This document shows, piece by piece, positions 12,442 to 23,925 of a stretch of 64,000 nucleotides of DNA (position 1 is the stretch's first letter; each line of letters starts with the position of its first letter). Source of the DNA: Pseudomonas sp. NFIX28 (GTDB lineage: Bacteria > Pseudomonadota > Gammaproteobacteria > Pseudomonadales > Pseudomonadaceae); contig NZ_FNPW01000003.1 in the NCBI RefSeq assembly GCF_900107395.1, forward strand, positions 455,716 to 519,715. Direction: 5' to 3'. Below the pieces are notes generated by a model, which was given only the letters and a program-made list of their open reading frames with translations, searched no databases and had not been told where the DNA came from. Both the position numbers and the translations under genes were made by a program.

Positions 12442-13503
12442 TCAGCCGGCCCGACGCAGCAGCCAGAACCCGGCCAGCGCACAGAAAGCGGCCGGCACCA
12501 GCACCGCGAACAGCGGCGAGAAGCCGAATACCAGGCTCGATGGGCCCAGCAGGTCCTGGGCGATGCGGAAGGTGAACCCTACCAGCACGCCAGTGAACAC
12601 CCGCTGGCCGAGCGTCACGGAACGCAACGGACCAAAAATGAACGAGATCGCCATCAATACCAGGGCTGCGGTGACCAGCGGCTGCAGCACCTTGACCCAG
12701 AACGCCAGCCAGTAGCGACCGTTGTTCAGGCCCTGATCGGCCAGGTAATGGATGTATCCCCACAGGCCGCTGATCGACAACGATTCCGGCGCCATCACCA
12801 CCGTGCTCAGCAATTGCGGGCTCAACGCCACATCCCAACGCTCTTGAGGGCTGCTGACGACTTCGGTGTGGCCTTCGCGGAAATAGGTGGTGGTCACGTC
12901 GCTCAGCTGCCAGAAGTTCTCTTCGAAGCGAGCCTGGCGGGCAAAGCTCGAGGACAGCATGTGTCGCTGATCGTCGAAGCGATAACGGGTCACGCCATAC
13001 AGCAAACCGTTGGGTTGCACGGCGTTGATGTGGATGAATTCCTCACCCTGGCGGTGCCACAGGCCGCGCTTGGAGCTTTGCGCGTCGCCCGAACCCTGGG
13101 CCAGCGCACGGCTGGCCTGCGCCTGGCTTTCAGTGGCCGGAGCGACGTATTCGCCAATCAGCACGCCGGCCACCATCAGGAACAGCATCGGCTTCATGAC
13201 CGCCCAGACGATCCGCCCGACGGACACGCCGGCGGCCCGCATGATGGTCAGCTCACTGTTGCTGGCCAGGCTGCCCAGGCCGATCAGGCAGCCAATCAGG
13301 GCCGCCATCGGCAGCATTTCGTAGAGCCGGCGAGGCGCCGTCATGACCACGAAGCTCAGCACGTCCATCACGGTGTAGCTGTCGCTGACGCTACCCATCT
13401 CGTCGATGAAGGCAAACAGCGACGCCAGGCCGAGAATGATCCCCAATACCGCCAGGATGGCCAGCAGGACACTGTTACCGATGTAGCGATCGAGCTTAAC
13501 CAC
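12442..13503 (-). CDS. lptG: LPS export permease LptG
   Basis: Inner-membrane protein of 353 residues that pairs with LptF and the LptB ATPase to extract lipopolysaccharide and pass it to LptC/LptA. It has the family layout: N-terminal membrane helices (MVKLDRYIGNSVLLAILAVLG), a periplasmic beta-jellyroll of about 170 residues, then C-terminal helices. The coupling-helix region is near YEMLPMAALIGCL. Its start overlaps the lptF stop by 8 bases, so the two are translationally coupled. The RDD-family gene that I recall following lptG in other Pseudomonas is absent. Confidence 0.95.
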   Translation of the reverse strand: MVKLDRYIGNSVLLAILAVLGIILGLASLFAFIDEMGSVSDSYTVMDVLSFVVMTAPRRLYEMLPMAALIGCLIGLGSLASNSELTIMRAAGVSVGRIVWAVMKPMLFLMVAGVLIGEYVAPATESQAQASRALAQGSGDAQSSKRGLWHRQGEEFIHINAVQPNGLLYGVTRYRFDDQRHMLSSSFARQARFEENFWQLSDVTTTYFREGHTEVVSSPQERWDVALSPQLLSTVVMAPESLSISGLWGYIHYLADQGLNNGRYWLAFWVKVLQPLVTAALVLMAISFIFGPLRSVTLGQRVFTGVLVGFTFRIAQDLLGPSSLVFGFSPLFAVLVPAAFCALAGFWLLRRAG

Positions 13504-14623
13504 GAGCCACCTCCTTCATGCTGCGGCGGCTCGCCAGCTTCAGACGCAAAGGCTCCCAGTACAGCAATCCGAGGCCAATCAATAGGAATATTCCGTGCAC
13601 CCACCACAGGCCCAGCGATTGCGGCAGCTTGCCTTTCTCCAGCGAGCCACGGGCCGCGATCAGGATGGTCAGGTACGCCATATAAAGAAGAATCGCCGGC
13701 AACAGCTTGAGGAAGCGGCCCTGCCGTGGGTTCACCCGGGACAGCGGCACCGCCATCAGGGTCACGATGAACACCAGCAGCGGCAGGGAAAGACGCCATT
13801 GCAGCTCGGCATTGGCGCGCATGTCCTGGCTGCCGATCAGATCGCGGGTTGGCATGGCGTCGCGATCCGTGACCTCGTCGCTGACGTCCGGCTTGGCCAG
13901 CAATACGCCATAGGTGTCGTACTTGATGATCCGGTAATCGGCCTGGCCCGGATTACCGTCGTAGCGATAACCGTTTTCCAGAATCAGATAGCGGTTGCCG
14001 TCAGGACGAATGTCCTGGTGCCCCTTCTCCGCCACCAACACCGAAATACCCTGGTCCTTCTTGTCCTTGCTCTGGCGTTTTTCCGAAATGAACACGCCGC
14101 CCAGGTTGGCGCGGTCATCGGACAAATGCTCGGTATAGGTAACCCGCGTACCGTCGTTGAGCGCCTGGAAACGCCCCGGCACCAGGGTGTCGAACTCGGT
14201 CATGGCGTCCTGCTTGTTCAGCAGCAACTGGAACTGATTGGCCCCCTGCGGCGCCAGGCTCAGGCTCAGCCACGCCACCAGCAGCGCCACCAGCGCAGCC
14301 GGGATCATGGTCATGCCCAGCAGGCGCTGCTGGCTCATGCCGGTAGCCGAGAGCACGGTCATTTCGCTTTCGAGGTACAGGCGGCCGTAGGCCAGGAGAA
14401 TGCCGAGGAACAACCCCAGCGGCAGGATCAGTTGCAAAAAGCCCGGCAGGCGAAAGCCCATGATCAAGAACAGCGAGCCCGGGTCCAATGCGCCCGAGGC
14501 CGCTTGCGCGAGGTATTTGACGAAACGTCCGCTCATGATGATGACCAGCAGAACGGCACTCACGGCGCTCAGGGTCAGCAAGACTTCACGGGATAGATAA
14601 CGGAAGACGATCAAACCAGACAC
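13496..14623 (-). CDS. lptF: LPS export permease LptF
   Basis: Inner-membrane partner of LptG, 375 residues. N-terminal helices start at MSGLIVFRYLSREVLLTLS. The periplasmic jellyroll lies about residues 110-255, and three C-terminal helices follow (LPLLVFIVTLMAVPLSRV and after). The segment GFRLPGFLQLILPLGLFLGILLAYGR is typical of YjgP/YjgQ proteins. It is first in the lptFG unit and diverges from pepA, the order conserved in pseudomonads. Confidence 0.95.
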   Translation of the reverse strand: MSGLIVFRYLSREVLLTLSAVSAVLLVIIMSGRFVKYLAQAASGALDPGSLFLIMGFRLPGFLQLILPLGLFLGILLAYGRLYLESEMTVLSATGMSQQRLLGMTMIPAALVALLVAWLSLSLAPQGANQFQLLLNKQDAMTEFDTLVPGRFQALNDGTRVTYTEHLSDDRANLGGVFISEKRQSKDKKDQGISVLVAEKGHQDIRPDGNRYLILENGYRYDGNPGQADYRIIKYDTYGVLLAKPDVSDEVTDRDAMPTRDLIGSQDMRANAELQWRLSLPLLVFIVTLMAVPLSRVNPRQGRFLKLLPAILLYMAYLTILIAARGSLEKGKLPQSLGLWWVHGIFLLIGLGLLYWEPLRLKLASRRSMKEVARG

Positions 14624-16417
<1,794 letters not shown>

Positions 16418-16427
16418 AACCTATGAC

Positions 16428-16464
16428 CTCGGGGTGCGCCGCCCACACGCGGCGCACTCCCGAG
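16428..16464 (+). other. Intercistronic hairpin pepA–holC
   Basis: CTCGGGGTGCGCCGC and GCGGCGCACTCCCGAG pair with a single bulge around a short loop. No T run follows, so it is more likely to stabilise or partly attenuate the transcript than to terminate it. Confidence 0.5.
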
Positions 16465-16477
16465 TCCAGGAACCGCA

Positions 16478-16906
16478 ATGACCAAAGTCGACTTCTATAT
16501 TCTTCCCAGCGCGGATCCTTCGGCGCGTCTGGACTTCGCCTGCAAGCTCACCGACAAAGCCTGGCGCATGGGACACCGCATCTACCTGCATTGCAGCGAC
16601 GCGGCCCAGCGCGATGAGCTCGATGCCCGCCTGTGGCGCTTCAAGGGCGAAACCTTCGTCCCGCACGGCCCTGCCGAAAGCGAGCCGGATGGCGTGATCG
16701 TTCTCGGCCTGGGCGATGATCCCGGCGAGCACCATGACCTGCTGGTCAACCTGGACCTGAAAGTCCCGGCCTTTGCCCAGCGCTTTGCGCGCATTGCCGA
16801 AGTGGTGGTGGAAGACCCGACTATTCGTCAGGCTGCTCGCGAGAGTTTCCGTTTCTACCGCGAACAGGGATATCCTCTGCAAGATCACCGTTTACAGCGA
16901 CTCTGA
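16478..16906 (+). CDS. holC: DNA polymerase III subunit chi
   Basis: Clamp-loader accessory subunit of 142 residues that bridges the replisome to SSB. The family N-terminus is recognisable (MTKVDFYILPSADPSARLDFACKLTDKAW), as are the RMGHRIYLHCSD and DGVIVLGLGDDPGEH segments. The order pepA-holC-valS is widely conserved in gammaproteobacteria. The stop is 7 bases before the next gene. Confidence 0.95.
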   Translation: MTKVDFYILPSADPSARLDFACKLTDKAWRMGHRIYLHCSDAAQRDELDARLWRFKGETFVPHGPAESEPDGVIVLGLGDDPGEHHDLLVNLDLKVPAFAQRFARIAEVVVEDPTIRQAARESFRFYREQGYPLQDHRLQRL

Positions 16907-16913
16907 GCCATCG

Positions 16914-17363
16914 ATGGACACTCCCAAACCGCTGCAAAAGTCCGCGCACCTGCTGGATGACCTCGAGTCCATCCGCCAACTGCTCGGCGATGACAACCTG
17001 CAACCTCCGCTGCTGACCGAGACCGTCGACGGCGAAGTGCAAATTCCACTGCTGTTCGACATGGTCGGCGGCAAACCTGCCACCGCCCCCCGCGAAGAGG
17101 CACCGGCAGAACCGCACTCCGCCCCCGCGCCCGTGGCCCAGCCGCAACCTGCTCCCGTGGCTGCCGCTCCAGCCGTCGCGCCGGCACCGGCGCCCGCGCC
17201 GAAAAGCCAGGATGCCCTGCTGCACCTGGACAGCGAACTGCGCGCCGCCGCGCAACTGATCATGCAGGACGTGATCGACGACTTCGCCCCGCACATCGAA
17301 ACCGAAATCAAGCGCCGCCTCGATGCACGAATGGATCGCTTGCTGAGCCAGTACGACGCCTGA
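16914..17363 (+). CDS. PA3833-like protein of the holC–valS interval
   Basis: Conserved Pseudomonas protein of 149 residues with no assigned function. The N-terminal part (MDTPKPLQKSAHLLDDLESI) and the C-terminal acidic/helical part (ELRAAAQLIMQDVIDDFAPH) are ordered-looking. Between about residues 60 and 105 lies a Pro/Ala-rich low-complexity linker. I chose ATG 16914, right after the holC stop, rather than the long upstream extension overlapping holC. Its conserved place next to holC suggests a link to replication, but that is only context. Confidence 0.8.
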   Translation: MDTPKPLQKSAHLLDDLESIRQLLGDDNLQPPLLTETVDGEVQIPLLFDMVGGKPATAPREEAPAEPHSAPAPVAQPQPAPVAAAPAVAPAPAPAPKSQDALLHLDSELRAAAQLIMQDVIDDFAPHIETEIKRRLDARMDRLLSQYDA

Positions 17364-17579
17364 CCCCCACCTTATTTAGCGAACAAACCTCGCAGCCACA
17401 GGCCACCAGGCGTCCGTGGCAGCGAGGCTTGGTCGCGACGACGCCTGGCAACAGGCAGAAATCCCCGCTCATTGGGCAATTTTCGCCCTCCCGCTGTCAG
17501 CCCGCTCTACGCGCATCGGCTCATCCCCGCTATACTTCCCGGCTTTTCCTGAATAAATGCCAATAGGGTCCCGCCGCGC
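17364..17579 (+). promoter_or_regulatory. Upstream region of valS
   Basis: Spacer of 216 bases. TATACT at 17531-17536 is a good −10 candidate about 45 bases before the valS start, though I see no strong −35 at the right spacing. No T-box or terminator is apparent. Confidence 0.4.
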
Positions 17580-20426
17580 ATGGATAAGACCTACCAGCCG
17601 CACGCCATTGAAACTTCCTGGTACCAGACCTGGGAGTCAGAGAATTACTTCGCCCCGCAAGGCGCGGGCGACTCGTACACCATCATGATTCCGCCACCGA
17701 ACGTCACTGGCAGCCTGCACATGGGCCATGGCTTCAACAACGCGATCATGGATGCCTTGATCCGCTTCCGCCGCATGCAGGGCCGCAACACCCTGTGGCA
17801 GCCGGGTACCGACCACGCCGGTATCGCCACGCAGATGCTGGTGGAGCGCCAGATCGAAGCCCAGGGCCAGAATCGCCACGATCTGGGCCGGGAGAAATTC
17901 CTCGAGAAAGTCTGGGAATGGAAAGACCAATCCGGCGGCAACATCAGCCGTCAGATCCGCCGCCTGGGCTCGTCCGTGGACTGGAGCCGCGAGCGCTTCA
18001 CCATGGACGACGGCCTCTCCGAAGCCGTCAAGGAAGCCTTCGTACGCCTGCACGAAGACGGCCTGATCTACCGCGGCAAGCGCCTGGTCAACTGGGACAC
18101 CAAGCTGCACACGGCGATTTCCGACCTCGAAGTGGAAAACCACGACGAAAAAGGCTCGCTGTGGAACCTGCGCTACCCGCTGGCCGATGGCGCCAAGACC
18201 GCTGAAGGCCTGGACTACCTGATCGTCGCCACCACTCGCCCGGAAACCATGCTCGGCGACTCCGCCGTGGCCGTTAACCCGGAAGACGAGCGCTACAAGG
18301 CACTGATCGGCAAATTCGTCGAACTGCCGCTGGTGGGCCGCCGCATCCCGATCATCGCCGACGATTACTGCGACCCTGAATTCGGCACCGGTTGCGTGAA
18401 AATCACCCCGGCCCACGATTTCAACGACTACGAAGTCGGCAAGCGCCACAACCTGCCGCTGCTGAACATCTTCGACAAGAACGCCAACGTGCTGCCGGCT
18501 GCCCAGGTGTTCAACCTGGACGGCACGCTGAACGACAGCATCGACGGCAAGATCCCGGCTGAATACGCCGGTCTCGACCGTTTCGAAGCACGCAAGCAGA
18601 TCGTCGCCGCGTTCGACGCCGCCGGCCTGCTGGTCAGCGTCGACGACCACGCCTTGAAAGTGCCGAAAGGCGACCGCTCCGGCACCATCATCGAGCCGTG
18701 GCTGACCGACCAGTGGTACGTCTCCACCAAGCCCCTGGCCGAGCCGGCCATTGCCGCCGTGGAAGACGGCCGCATCGCGTTCGTGCCCAAGCAGTACGAA
18801 AACATGTACTTCTCCTGGATGCGCGATATCCAGGACTGGTGCATCAGCCGCCAGCTGTGGTGGGGCCACCGCATCCCGGCCTGGTACGACGAGTCGGGCA
18901 AGGTCTATGTAGGCCGCGACGAAGCCGAAGTGCGCGCCAAGCACAACCTCGGCCCCGACGTCGCCCTGCAACAGGACAACGACGTCCTCGACACCTGGTT
19001 CAGTTCGGGCCTGTGGACCTTCTCCACCCTGGGCTGGCCGGAGCAGACCGAGTTCCTCAAGACCTTCCACCCGACCGACGTGCTGGTGACCGGTTTCGAC
19101 ATCATTTTCTTCTGGGTCGCCCGGATGATCATGCTCACCATGCACCTGGTGAAGAACGAGGACGGCACGCCGCAGGTTCCGTTCAAGACCGTGTACGTTC
19201 ACGGCCTGGTTCGCGACGGCCAGGGCCAGAAGATGTCCAAGTCCAAGGGCAACGTCCTTGACCCGCTGGACATCATCGACGGCATCGACCTGGAAACCCT
19301 GGTGCAGAAACGCACCACCGGCATGATGCAGCCGCAACTGGCGAAGAAGATCGAGAAGCAGACCCGCCAGGAATTCGCCGACGGCATCGCCAGCTACGGC
19401 ACCGACGCCCTGCGCTTTACCTTCTGCTCGCTGGCTTCCACCGGTCGCGACATCAAGTTCGACATGGGCCGCGTCGAAGGCTATCGCAACTTCTGCAACA
19501 AGATCTGGAACGCCGCGCGCTACGTACTGGACAAGGGCGAAGACTGCGGCCAGAACGGCGAAGCCTACGAGCTGTCGCTGGCCGATCGCTGGATCATCTC
19601 CCAGCTGCAACGCACCGAAGCCGAAGTGACCCGCCAGCTGGACCAGTTCCGCTTCGACCTCGCGGCCCAGGCGCTGTACGAGTTCATCTGGAACCAGTAC
19701 TGCGACTGGTACCTGGAGCTGTCCAAGCCAGTGCTGTGGGACGAGAACGCGCCGGTCGAGCGCCAGCGCGGCACCCGTCGCACCCTTGTGCGCGTACTGG
19801 AAGTGGCGCTGCGCCTGGCCCACCCGTTCATGCCATTCATCACCGAAGAAATCTGGCAGCGCCTGGCGCCGCTGGCCGGTATCCAGGGCAAGACCATCAT
19901 GCTGCAGCCGTGGCCGGTGGCCGTTGAGGCGCGCATCGACCCGGCCGCCGAAGACGACATCGAATGGCTCAAGGGCCTGATGCTCGGCACCCGTAACATC
20001 CGCGCCGAAATGAACATCGGCCCGGGCAAGCCACTGGCCTTGTTCCTGAAGAACACCAGCGCCGAAGACCAGCGCCGCCTGAGCGAAAACGAGACCCTGC
20101 TGAAGAAGCTGGCCAAACTCGAATCGATCACCGTGCTGAAGGCCGGCGACGAAGCACCGCTGTCCGCCACCGCCCTGGTCGGCGAAATGGAAGTGCTGGT
20201 GCCGATGGCCGGCCTGATCGACAAGGGTGCCGAACTGGCGCGCCTGGACAAGGAAATCCAGCGCCTGCAAGGCGAAGTGCAGCGGGTCGGCGGCAAGCTG
20301 TCCAACGCCGCCTTCGTCGACAAGGCCCCTGCCGAAGTCATCGACAAGGAACGCGCCAAACTGGCCGAGGCCGAACAGGCCCTGGGCAAGCTGGCCGAGC
20401 AGCACGCACGGATTTCCAGCCTGTAA
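17580..20426 (+). CDS. valS: Valyl-tRNA synthetase
   Basis: Class I aminoacyl-tRNA synthetase of 948 residues that charges tRNA-Val. The HIGH motif is H47-M-G-H50 ([10 protein letters not shown]) and the second motif is KMSKS at residues 551-555. The editing (CP1) domain with [15 protein letters not shown] lies about 215-345. The anticodon-binding domain follows residue 680, and the C-terminal coiled-coil arm ([18 protein letters not shown]) occupies roughly the last 65 residues, as expected for ValRS. A terminator follows at 20446. Confidence 0.99.
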   Translation: MDKTYQPHAIETSWYQTWESENYFAPQGAGDSYTIMIPPPNVTGSLHMGHGFNNAIMDALIRFRRMQGRNTLWQPGTDHAGIATQMLVERQIEAQGQNRHDLGREKFLEKVWEWKDQSGGNISRQIRRLGSSVDWSRERFTMDDGLSEAVKEAFVRLHEDGLIYRGKRLVNWDTKLHTAISDLEVENHDEKGSLWNLRYPLADGAKTAEGLDYLIVATTRPETMLGDSAVAVNPEDERYKALIGKFVELPLVGRRIPIIADDYCDPEFGTGCVKITPAHDFNDYEVGKRHNLPLLNIFDKNANVLPAAQVFNLDGTLNDSIDGKIPAEYAGLDRFEARKQIVAAFDAAGLLVSVDDHALKVPKGDRSGTIIEPWLTDQWYVSTKPLAEPAIAAVEDGRIAFVPKQYENMYFSWMRDIQDWCISRQLWWGHRIPAWYDESGKVYVGRDEAEVRAKHNLGPDVALQQDNDVLDTWFSSGLWTFSTLGWPEQTEFLKTFHPTDVLVTGFDIIFFWVARMIMLTMHLVKNEDGTPQVPFKTVYVHGLVRDGQGQKMSKSKGNVLDPLDIIDGIDLETLVQKRTTGMMQPQLAKKIEKQTRQEFADGIASYGTDALRFTFCSLASTGRDIKFDMGRVEGYRNFCNKIWNAARYVLDKGEDCGQNGEAYELSLADRWIISQLQRTEAEVTRQLDQFRFDLAAQALYEFIWNQYCDWYLELSKPVLWDENAPVERQRGTRRTLVRVLEVALRLAHPFMPFITEEIWQRLAPLAGIQGKTIMLQPWPVAVEARIDPAAEDDIEWLKGLMLGTRNIRAEMNIGPGKPLALFLKNTSAEDQRRLSENETLLKKLAKLESITVLKAGDEAPLSATALVGEMEVLVPMAGLIDKGAELARLDKEIQRLQGEVQRVGGKLSNAAFVDKAPAEVIDKERAKLAEAEQALGKLAEQHARISSL

Positions 20427-20445
20427 CGGCAATTCGAGCGGTAAT

Positions 20446-20478
20446 AAAAAGGGAGCCCCGCAAAGGGCTCCCTTTTTT
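20446..20478 (+). terminator. valS terminator
   Basis: A GGGAGCCC/GGGCTCCC stem is flanked by AAAAA upstream and TTTTTT downstream, starting 20 bases after the valS stop. Confidence 0.9.
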
Positions 20479-20506
20479 GTGCCCGACCGACAGGCTTGGC
20501 GCTTCT

Positions 20507-20584
20507 GTAGGAGCACAGCTTGCTGGCGATAAAGGTAACGCGGTGTGCCAGGAATAACGCTTCGCGGGCAAGCCTCGCTCCTAC
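20507..20584. repeat. REPIN, family B (valS–rlmF)
   Basis: The left arm GTAGGAGCACAGCTTGCTGG is diverged. The right arm CGCGGGCAAGCCTCGCTCCTAC is canonical. It lies between the valS terminator and rlmF. Confidence 0.75.
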
Positions 20585-20656
20585 AGAGGCCACGCGGCCT
20601 GGGTAGATATGGGACAATGCCCGCCACTTTGAGCCATACCCGAACCGATTTCGCCC

Positions 20657-21682
20657 ATGACCGCCCCCCGCCCTCCCAAAGCTCCGCGTAAAAAGCCTCA
20701 ACCTGCTGCTCCGGCCAAGGCCGTCGCGCCGCGGGAAAAGGCCAGCCTGCACCCGCGCAATCGCCATCAAGGCCGCTATGACTTCCCGCAATTGATCAAG
20801 AGCACGCCGGAGCTGGGGGCCTTCGTGATCCTCAACCCTTACGGCAAGGAGAGCATCGACTTCGCCAACCCGGCAGCGGTGCGCGTGTTCAACCGGGCGT
20901 TGCTCAAGGCGTTCTACGGCATCGCCCATTGGGATATTCCAGCTGACTTTCTTTGCCCTCCGGTCCCCGGTCGCGCCGATTACGTGCACTTTTTGGCCGA
21001 CCTGCTGGCCGCGCACAACGAAGGCGTGATTCCCCGTGGCGCGGCGGTGCGGGTGCTGGACATCGGCGTCGGCGCCAACTGCATCTATCCGCTGCTCGGC
21101 CATTCTGACTATCGCTGGCAGTTCCTCGGTTCCGACATCGATACCACCGCCCTCGCCGCCGCCAAGGCGATCGTCCAGGCCAATGGTCTGGACAAGGCCA
21201 TTGGCCTGCGCCAGCAAGCCAACCGCAAGCAGATCCTGCTGGGGCTGCTGGAGAGCGGCGAACGCTTCGACCTGACCCTGTGCAATCCACCGTTCCACGC
21301 GTCCCTGGAGGAAGCCACCCGCGGCAGCCAGCGCAAATGGCGAGCCCTGGGCAAGGCCGACCCCAAGCGCAAATTGCCGGTGCTGAACTTTGGCGGCCAG
21401 GCCGCGGAGTTGTGGTGCGAAGGTGGCGAAGCACGTTTCGTGACCCAGTTGATCGGCGAAAGCGCCCAGGTGGCGCAACAGGTGTTGTGGTTCAGCACCC
21501 TGGTGTCGAAAGCCTCGAACCTGCCGGCCATTCAAGCCGCGCTGAAAAAAGCCGGGGCGCTGGAAAGCCAGGTGGTGGAAATGTCACAGGGGCAGAAACA
21601 GAGCCGCTTCGTCGCCTGGACCTTCAAGGACAAGGCACAGCAACAGGCCTGGCGCCAGGAGCGTTGGGTTCGCAAGGGTTAG
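20657..21682 (+). CDS. rlmF: 23S rRNA (adenine-1618-N6)-methyltransferase
   Basis: Rossmann-type methyltransferase of 341 residues that uses AdoMet to methylate A1618 of 23S rRNA. A basic, Pro/Ala-rich tail (about residues 1-35) precedes the core. AdoMet-binding motif I is [16 protein letters not shown] and the N6-adenine catalytic motif IV is NPPFHAS. The family signature [12 protein letters not shown] appears here as [15 protein letters not shown]. It is separated from valS by a terminator and a REPIN, so it probably has its own promoter. Confidence 0.95.
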   Translation: MTAPRPPKAPRKKPQPAAPAKAVAPREKASLHPRNRHQGRYDFPQLIKSTPELGAFVILNPYGKESIDFANPAAVRVFNRALLKAFYGIAHWDIPADFLCPPVPGRADYVHFLADLLAAHNEGVIPRGAAVRVLDIGVGANCIYPLLGHSDYRWQFLGSDIDTTALAAAKAIVQANGLDKAIGLRQQANRKQILLGLLESGERFDLTLCNPPFHASLEEATRGSQRKWRALGKADPKRKLPVLNFGGQAAELWCEGGEARFVTQLIGESAQVAQQVLWFSTLVSKASNLPAIQAALKKAGALESQVVEMSQGQKQSRFVAWTFKDKAQQQAWRQERWVRKG

Positions 21683-21740
21683 CTAGAAGGGGAAAAACGC
21701 CGATTTACATTGCGTAAATCGTTGCGGCCCAAGGCCGGCA

Positions 21741-21773
21741 AACCGTGCCCGGAAGTTCTTCCTGGGCACGGTC
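21741..21773 (-). terminator. hupN terminator
   Basis: ACCGTGCCCGGAA and TTCCTGGGCACGGT pair with one bulged base around a four-base loop. On the minus strand it is followed by TTTGCC, immediately after the hupN stop. It may also end the convergent rlmF transcript. Confidence 0.75.
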
Positions 21774-21784
21774 TTACTGCAGTC

Positions 21785-22066
21785 TTACTTGTTGATCGAG
21801 TCGGTCAGGCCTTTAGCCACAACCAGCTTGATAACTTTCTTGGCAGCGATTTCGATGGCAGCGCCAGTCGATGGGTTACGGCCAGTACGGGCAGGACGCT
21901 CAGTCACTTTCAGCTTGCCGATACCTGGCAGAGTGATTTCGCCGCCATTTTCCAATTGATCAGCAACGATCTGGGCCAGCTGGTCCAGAGCGTTACGCGC
22001 GGTGGTTTTCGGCGCGTCGATAGCTTCAGCGATATCAGCGATCAGTTGGTCTTTAGTAATAGCCAT
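21785..22066 (-). CDS. hupN: HU-family nucleoid protein (HupN type)
   Basis: Small basic DNA-bending protein of 93 residues. It has the HU fold: helical dimer part KDQLIADIAEAIDAPKTTARNALDQ, then the beta-arm with the HU signature (GIGKLKVTERPARTGRNPSTG). Its place between rlmF/valS and yejK matches HupN of P. putida rather than HupA/HupB, which are encoded elsewhere. The paralogue name is inferred from context. A GGAA Shine-Dalgarno lies nine bases before the ATG. Confidence 0.9.
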   Translation of the reverse strand: MAITKDQLIADIAEAIDAPKTTARNALDQLAQIVADQLENGGEITLPGIGKLKVTERPARTGRNPSTGAAIEIAAKKVIKLVVAKGLTDSINK

Positions 22067-22461
22067 TGTGGTGTTCCTTCCCTATCAAATTCATTTGGAT
22101 TGCAGAGTGCAGTGTCAGCCATCGAGCCAGATCTTGTGGATCTGGCACCCCGGTCACAACCACGAAAGATCGGGGTTATAGATACCGAAATCAGGGTTTG
22201 GTTCGACCTGACAAATGCTGAATGCACGCTTAACGCCGAGACATCGCGTAAGACGGGGCAAAACTAGCACAGAGACGGGGAAATATCCGCCTCTACCTAG
22301 CCATTTGGTCAGCTTTATTGCTCTAAATTCGCAAAAAAATACATAAGCTTGACCCAAGCCGCCTTCCACCCCCTTCAAACAGCGCCAAAACCAGCGGGTG
22401 CGGTACACTGGGCACTTTTTCGGGGAGCTACGCCCTCTCCCGCCAACCAGCCGAGAAGCCC
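22067..22461. promoter_or_regulatory. hupN–yejK divergent intergenic region
   Basis: These 395 bases are more AT-rich than the surroundings around 22310-22350. TACACT at about 22404-22409 is a plausible −10 for yejK, about 55 bases before its start, without a clear −35. The hupN promoter should lie in the left half. I see no gene, repeat or structured RNA. Confidence 0.4.
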
Positions 22462-23466
22462 ATGCCGATCCGCCATTGCATCGTCCACCTGATCGACAAA
22501 AAACCCGACGGCACACCCGCAGTTCTTCACGCCCGCGACTCCGAACTGGCTGAGTCCGCGGCCATCGAGAACATGCTTGCCGATCTCAACGAAAGCTATA
22601 ACGCCAAACAAGGCAAAGCCTGGGGCCTGTTCCATCCGGAGTCGGGCGCGTTCCCCTTCAGCGGCTGGCTGAAGGAATACCTCGACGGCGCCCAGGACTT
22701 CACCGCCTTCAGCCGCGTCGCGGTCGAGCATCTGCAGAAGCTGATGGAAGAGTCCAACCTGTCGGTCGGCGGCCACGTGCTGTTCGCCCACTACCAGCAA
22801 GGCATGACCGACTACCTGGCCATCGCCCTGCTGCACCACAGCGAAGGCGTGGCGGTGACCGACGAGCTGGACGTGACCCCGTCGCGCCACCTAGACCTGG
22901 GCCAATTGCACCTGGCGGCGCGAATCAACGTCTCCGAGTGGCAGAACAACAAGCAGTCCAAGCAGTACATCTCGTTCATCAAGGGCAAGAACGGCAAGAA
23001 GGTCTCGGAATACTTCCGCGACTTCATCGGCTGCCAGGAAGGCGTCGATGGCCCGGGCGAAACCCGCACCCTGCTCAAGGCGTTCAGCGACTTCGTCGAA
23101 AGCGAAGACCTGCCCGAAGACTCGGCCCGCGAGAAAACCAAGACCCTGGTGGATTACGCCAGCAGCCAGGCCAAGCTGGGCGAACCCGTGGGCCTGGAAG
23201 AGCTCTCGGAACTGATCGACGAAGACCGCCCCAAGGCGTTCTACGACCACATCCGCAACAAGGACTATGGCCTGTCCCCGGAAATTCCCGCGGACAAGCG
23301 CACCCTCAACCAGTTCCGCCGCTTCACCGGTCGCGCCGAAGGCTTGTCCATCAGCTTCGAGGCGCACCTGCTGGGCTCGAAGATCGAGTATGACGAAGAA
23401 GCCGGCACCCTGATCATCAAGGGCCTGCCGACCCAACTGACCGACCAGCTCAAGCGCCGCAACTGA
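22462..23466 (+). CDS. yejK: Nucleoid-associated protein YejK/NdpA
   Basis: Nucleoid-associated protein of 334 residues, the usual length. Its N-terminus [17 protein letters not shown] and the segment [22 protein letters not shown] are typical of the 37-kDa family. It binds DNA and affects topology; in E. coli it interacts with topoisomerases. Its location next to an HU gene is functionally suggestive. The last base of its stop is the first base of the next start codon, so the two genes are coupled. Confidence 0.93.
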   Translation: MPIRHCIVHLIDKKPDGTPAVLHARDSELAESAAIENMLADLNESYNAKQGKAWGLFHPESGAFPFSGWLKEYLDGAQDFTAFSRVAVEHLQKLMEESNLSVGGHVLFAHYQQGMTDYLAIALLHHSEGVAVTDELDVTPSRHLDLGQLHLAARINVSEWQNNKQSKQYISFIKGKNGKKVSEYFRDFIGCQEGVDGPGETRTLLKAFSDFVESEDLPEDSAREKTKTLVDYASSQAKLGEPVGLEELSELIDEDRPKAFYDHIRNKDYGLSPEIPADKRTLNQFRRFTGRAEGLSISFEAHLLGSKIEYDEEAGTLIIKGLPTQLTDQLKRRN

Positions 23467-23813
23467 TGCTGCACGGCGTGTTGAAGAAATTCCTGCTGAT
23501 CCTGCTGGTGGTTGTGGCGTACCAGAACTGGGGCAAGGTCGAACGGCTGTTCAACCCATCGGAAATGGCCCCGGAGCAAGTCCGGGCCAACGCCCGGGTG
23601 GTGCTCTACGCCACCGACTGGTGCGGCTACTGCAAGGCCACCCGGCGCTTTCTCGATCAGAAGGGCATTGCCTTTCGCGAGTTCGATATCGAGAAAGATG
23701 CCGAGGCGCGCAAGGCGTATGAAGCCTTGGGTGGACGAGGAATCCCGATCCTCGATGTGAACGGCACACTGATCCGCAATTACGATCCCGACGCGATCAT
23801 GGCGGCGTTGTAG
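23466..23813 (+). CDS. Membrane-anchored glutaredoxin-like protein
   Basis: Protein of 115 residues with an N-terminal membrane segment (about residues 5-20, LKKFLLILLVVVAY) and a thioredoxin-fold domain. The dithiol motif is C-G-Y-C in YATDWCGYCKATRRFL; GIPILDVNG supplies the cis-Pro loop. It is probably a thiol-disulfide oxidoreductase facing the periplasm, but topology cannot be decided from sequence. Its start overlaps the yejK stop by one base. Its TAG stop codon is the second to fourth bases of a REPIN arm (GTAGCCGCTGC). Confidence 0.85.
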   Translation: MLHGVLKKFLLILLVVVAYQNWGKVERLFNPSEMAPEQVRANARVVLYATDWCGYCKATRRFLDQKGIAFREFDIEKDAEARKAYEALGGRGIPILDVNGTLIRNYDPDAIMAAL

Positions 23814-23913
23814 CCGCTGCGGCCGGTCTACGCGACCTATCAACGAAGCAGGCGGCCGAAGCCTGAGGTTGCCGAAGGCCTGCGGCCTTATCGCAGCCTT
23901 CGGCAGCGGCTAG
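23810..23913. repeat. REPIN, family A (glutaredoxin gene–GST)
   Basis: The left arm GTAGCCGCTGCGGCCGG is shortened. The right arm TCGCAGCCTTCGGCAGCGGCTA is near canonical. The TAG at 23811-23813 ends the upstream reading frame. It lies between two convergent genes. Confidence 0.75.
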
Positions 23914-23925
23914 GGTCGCATGAAG

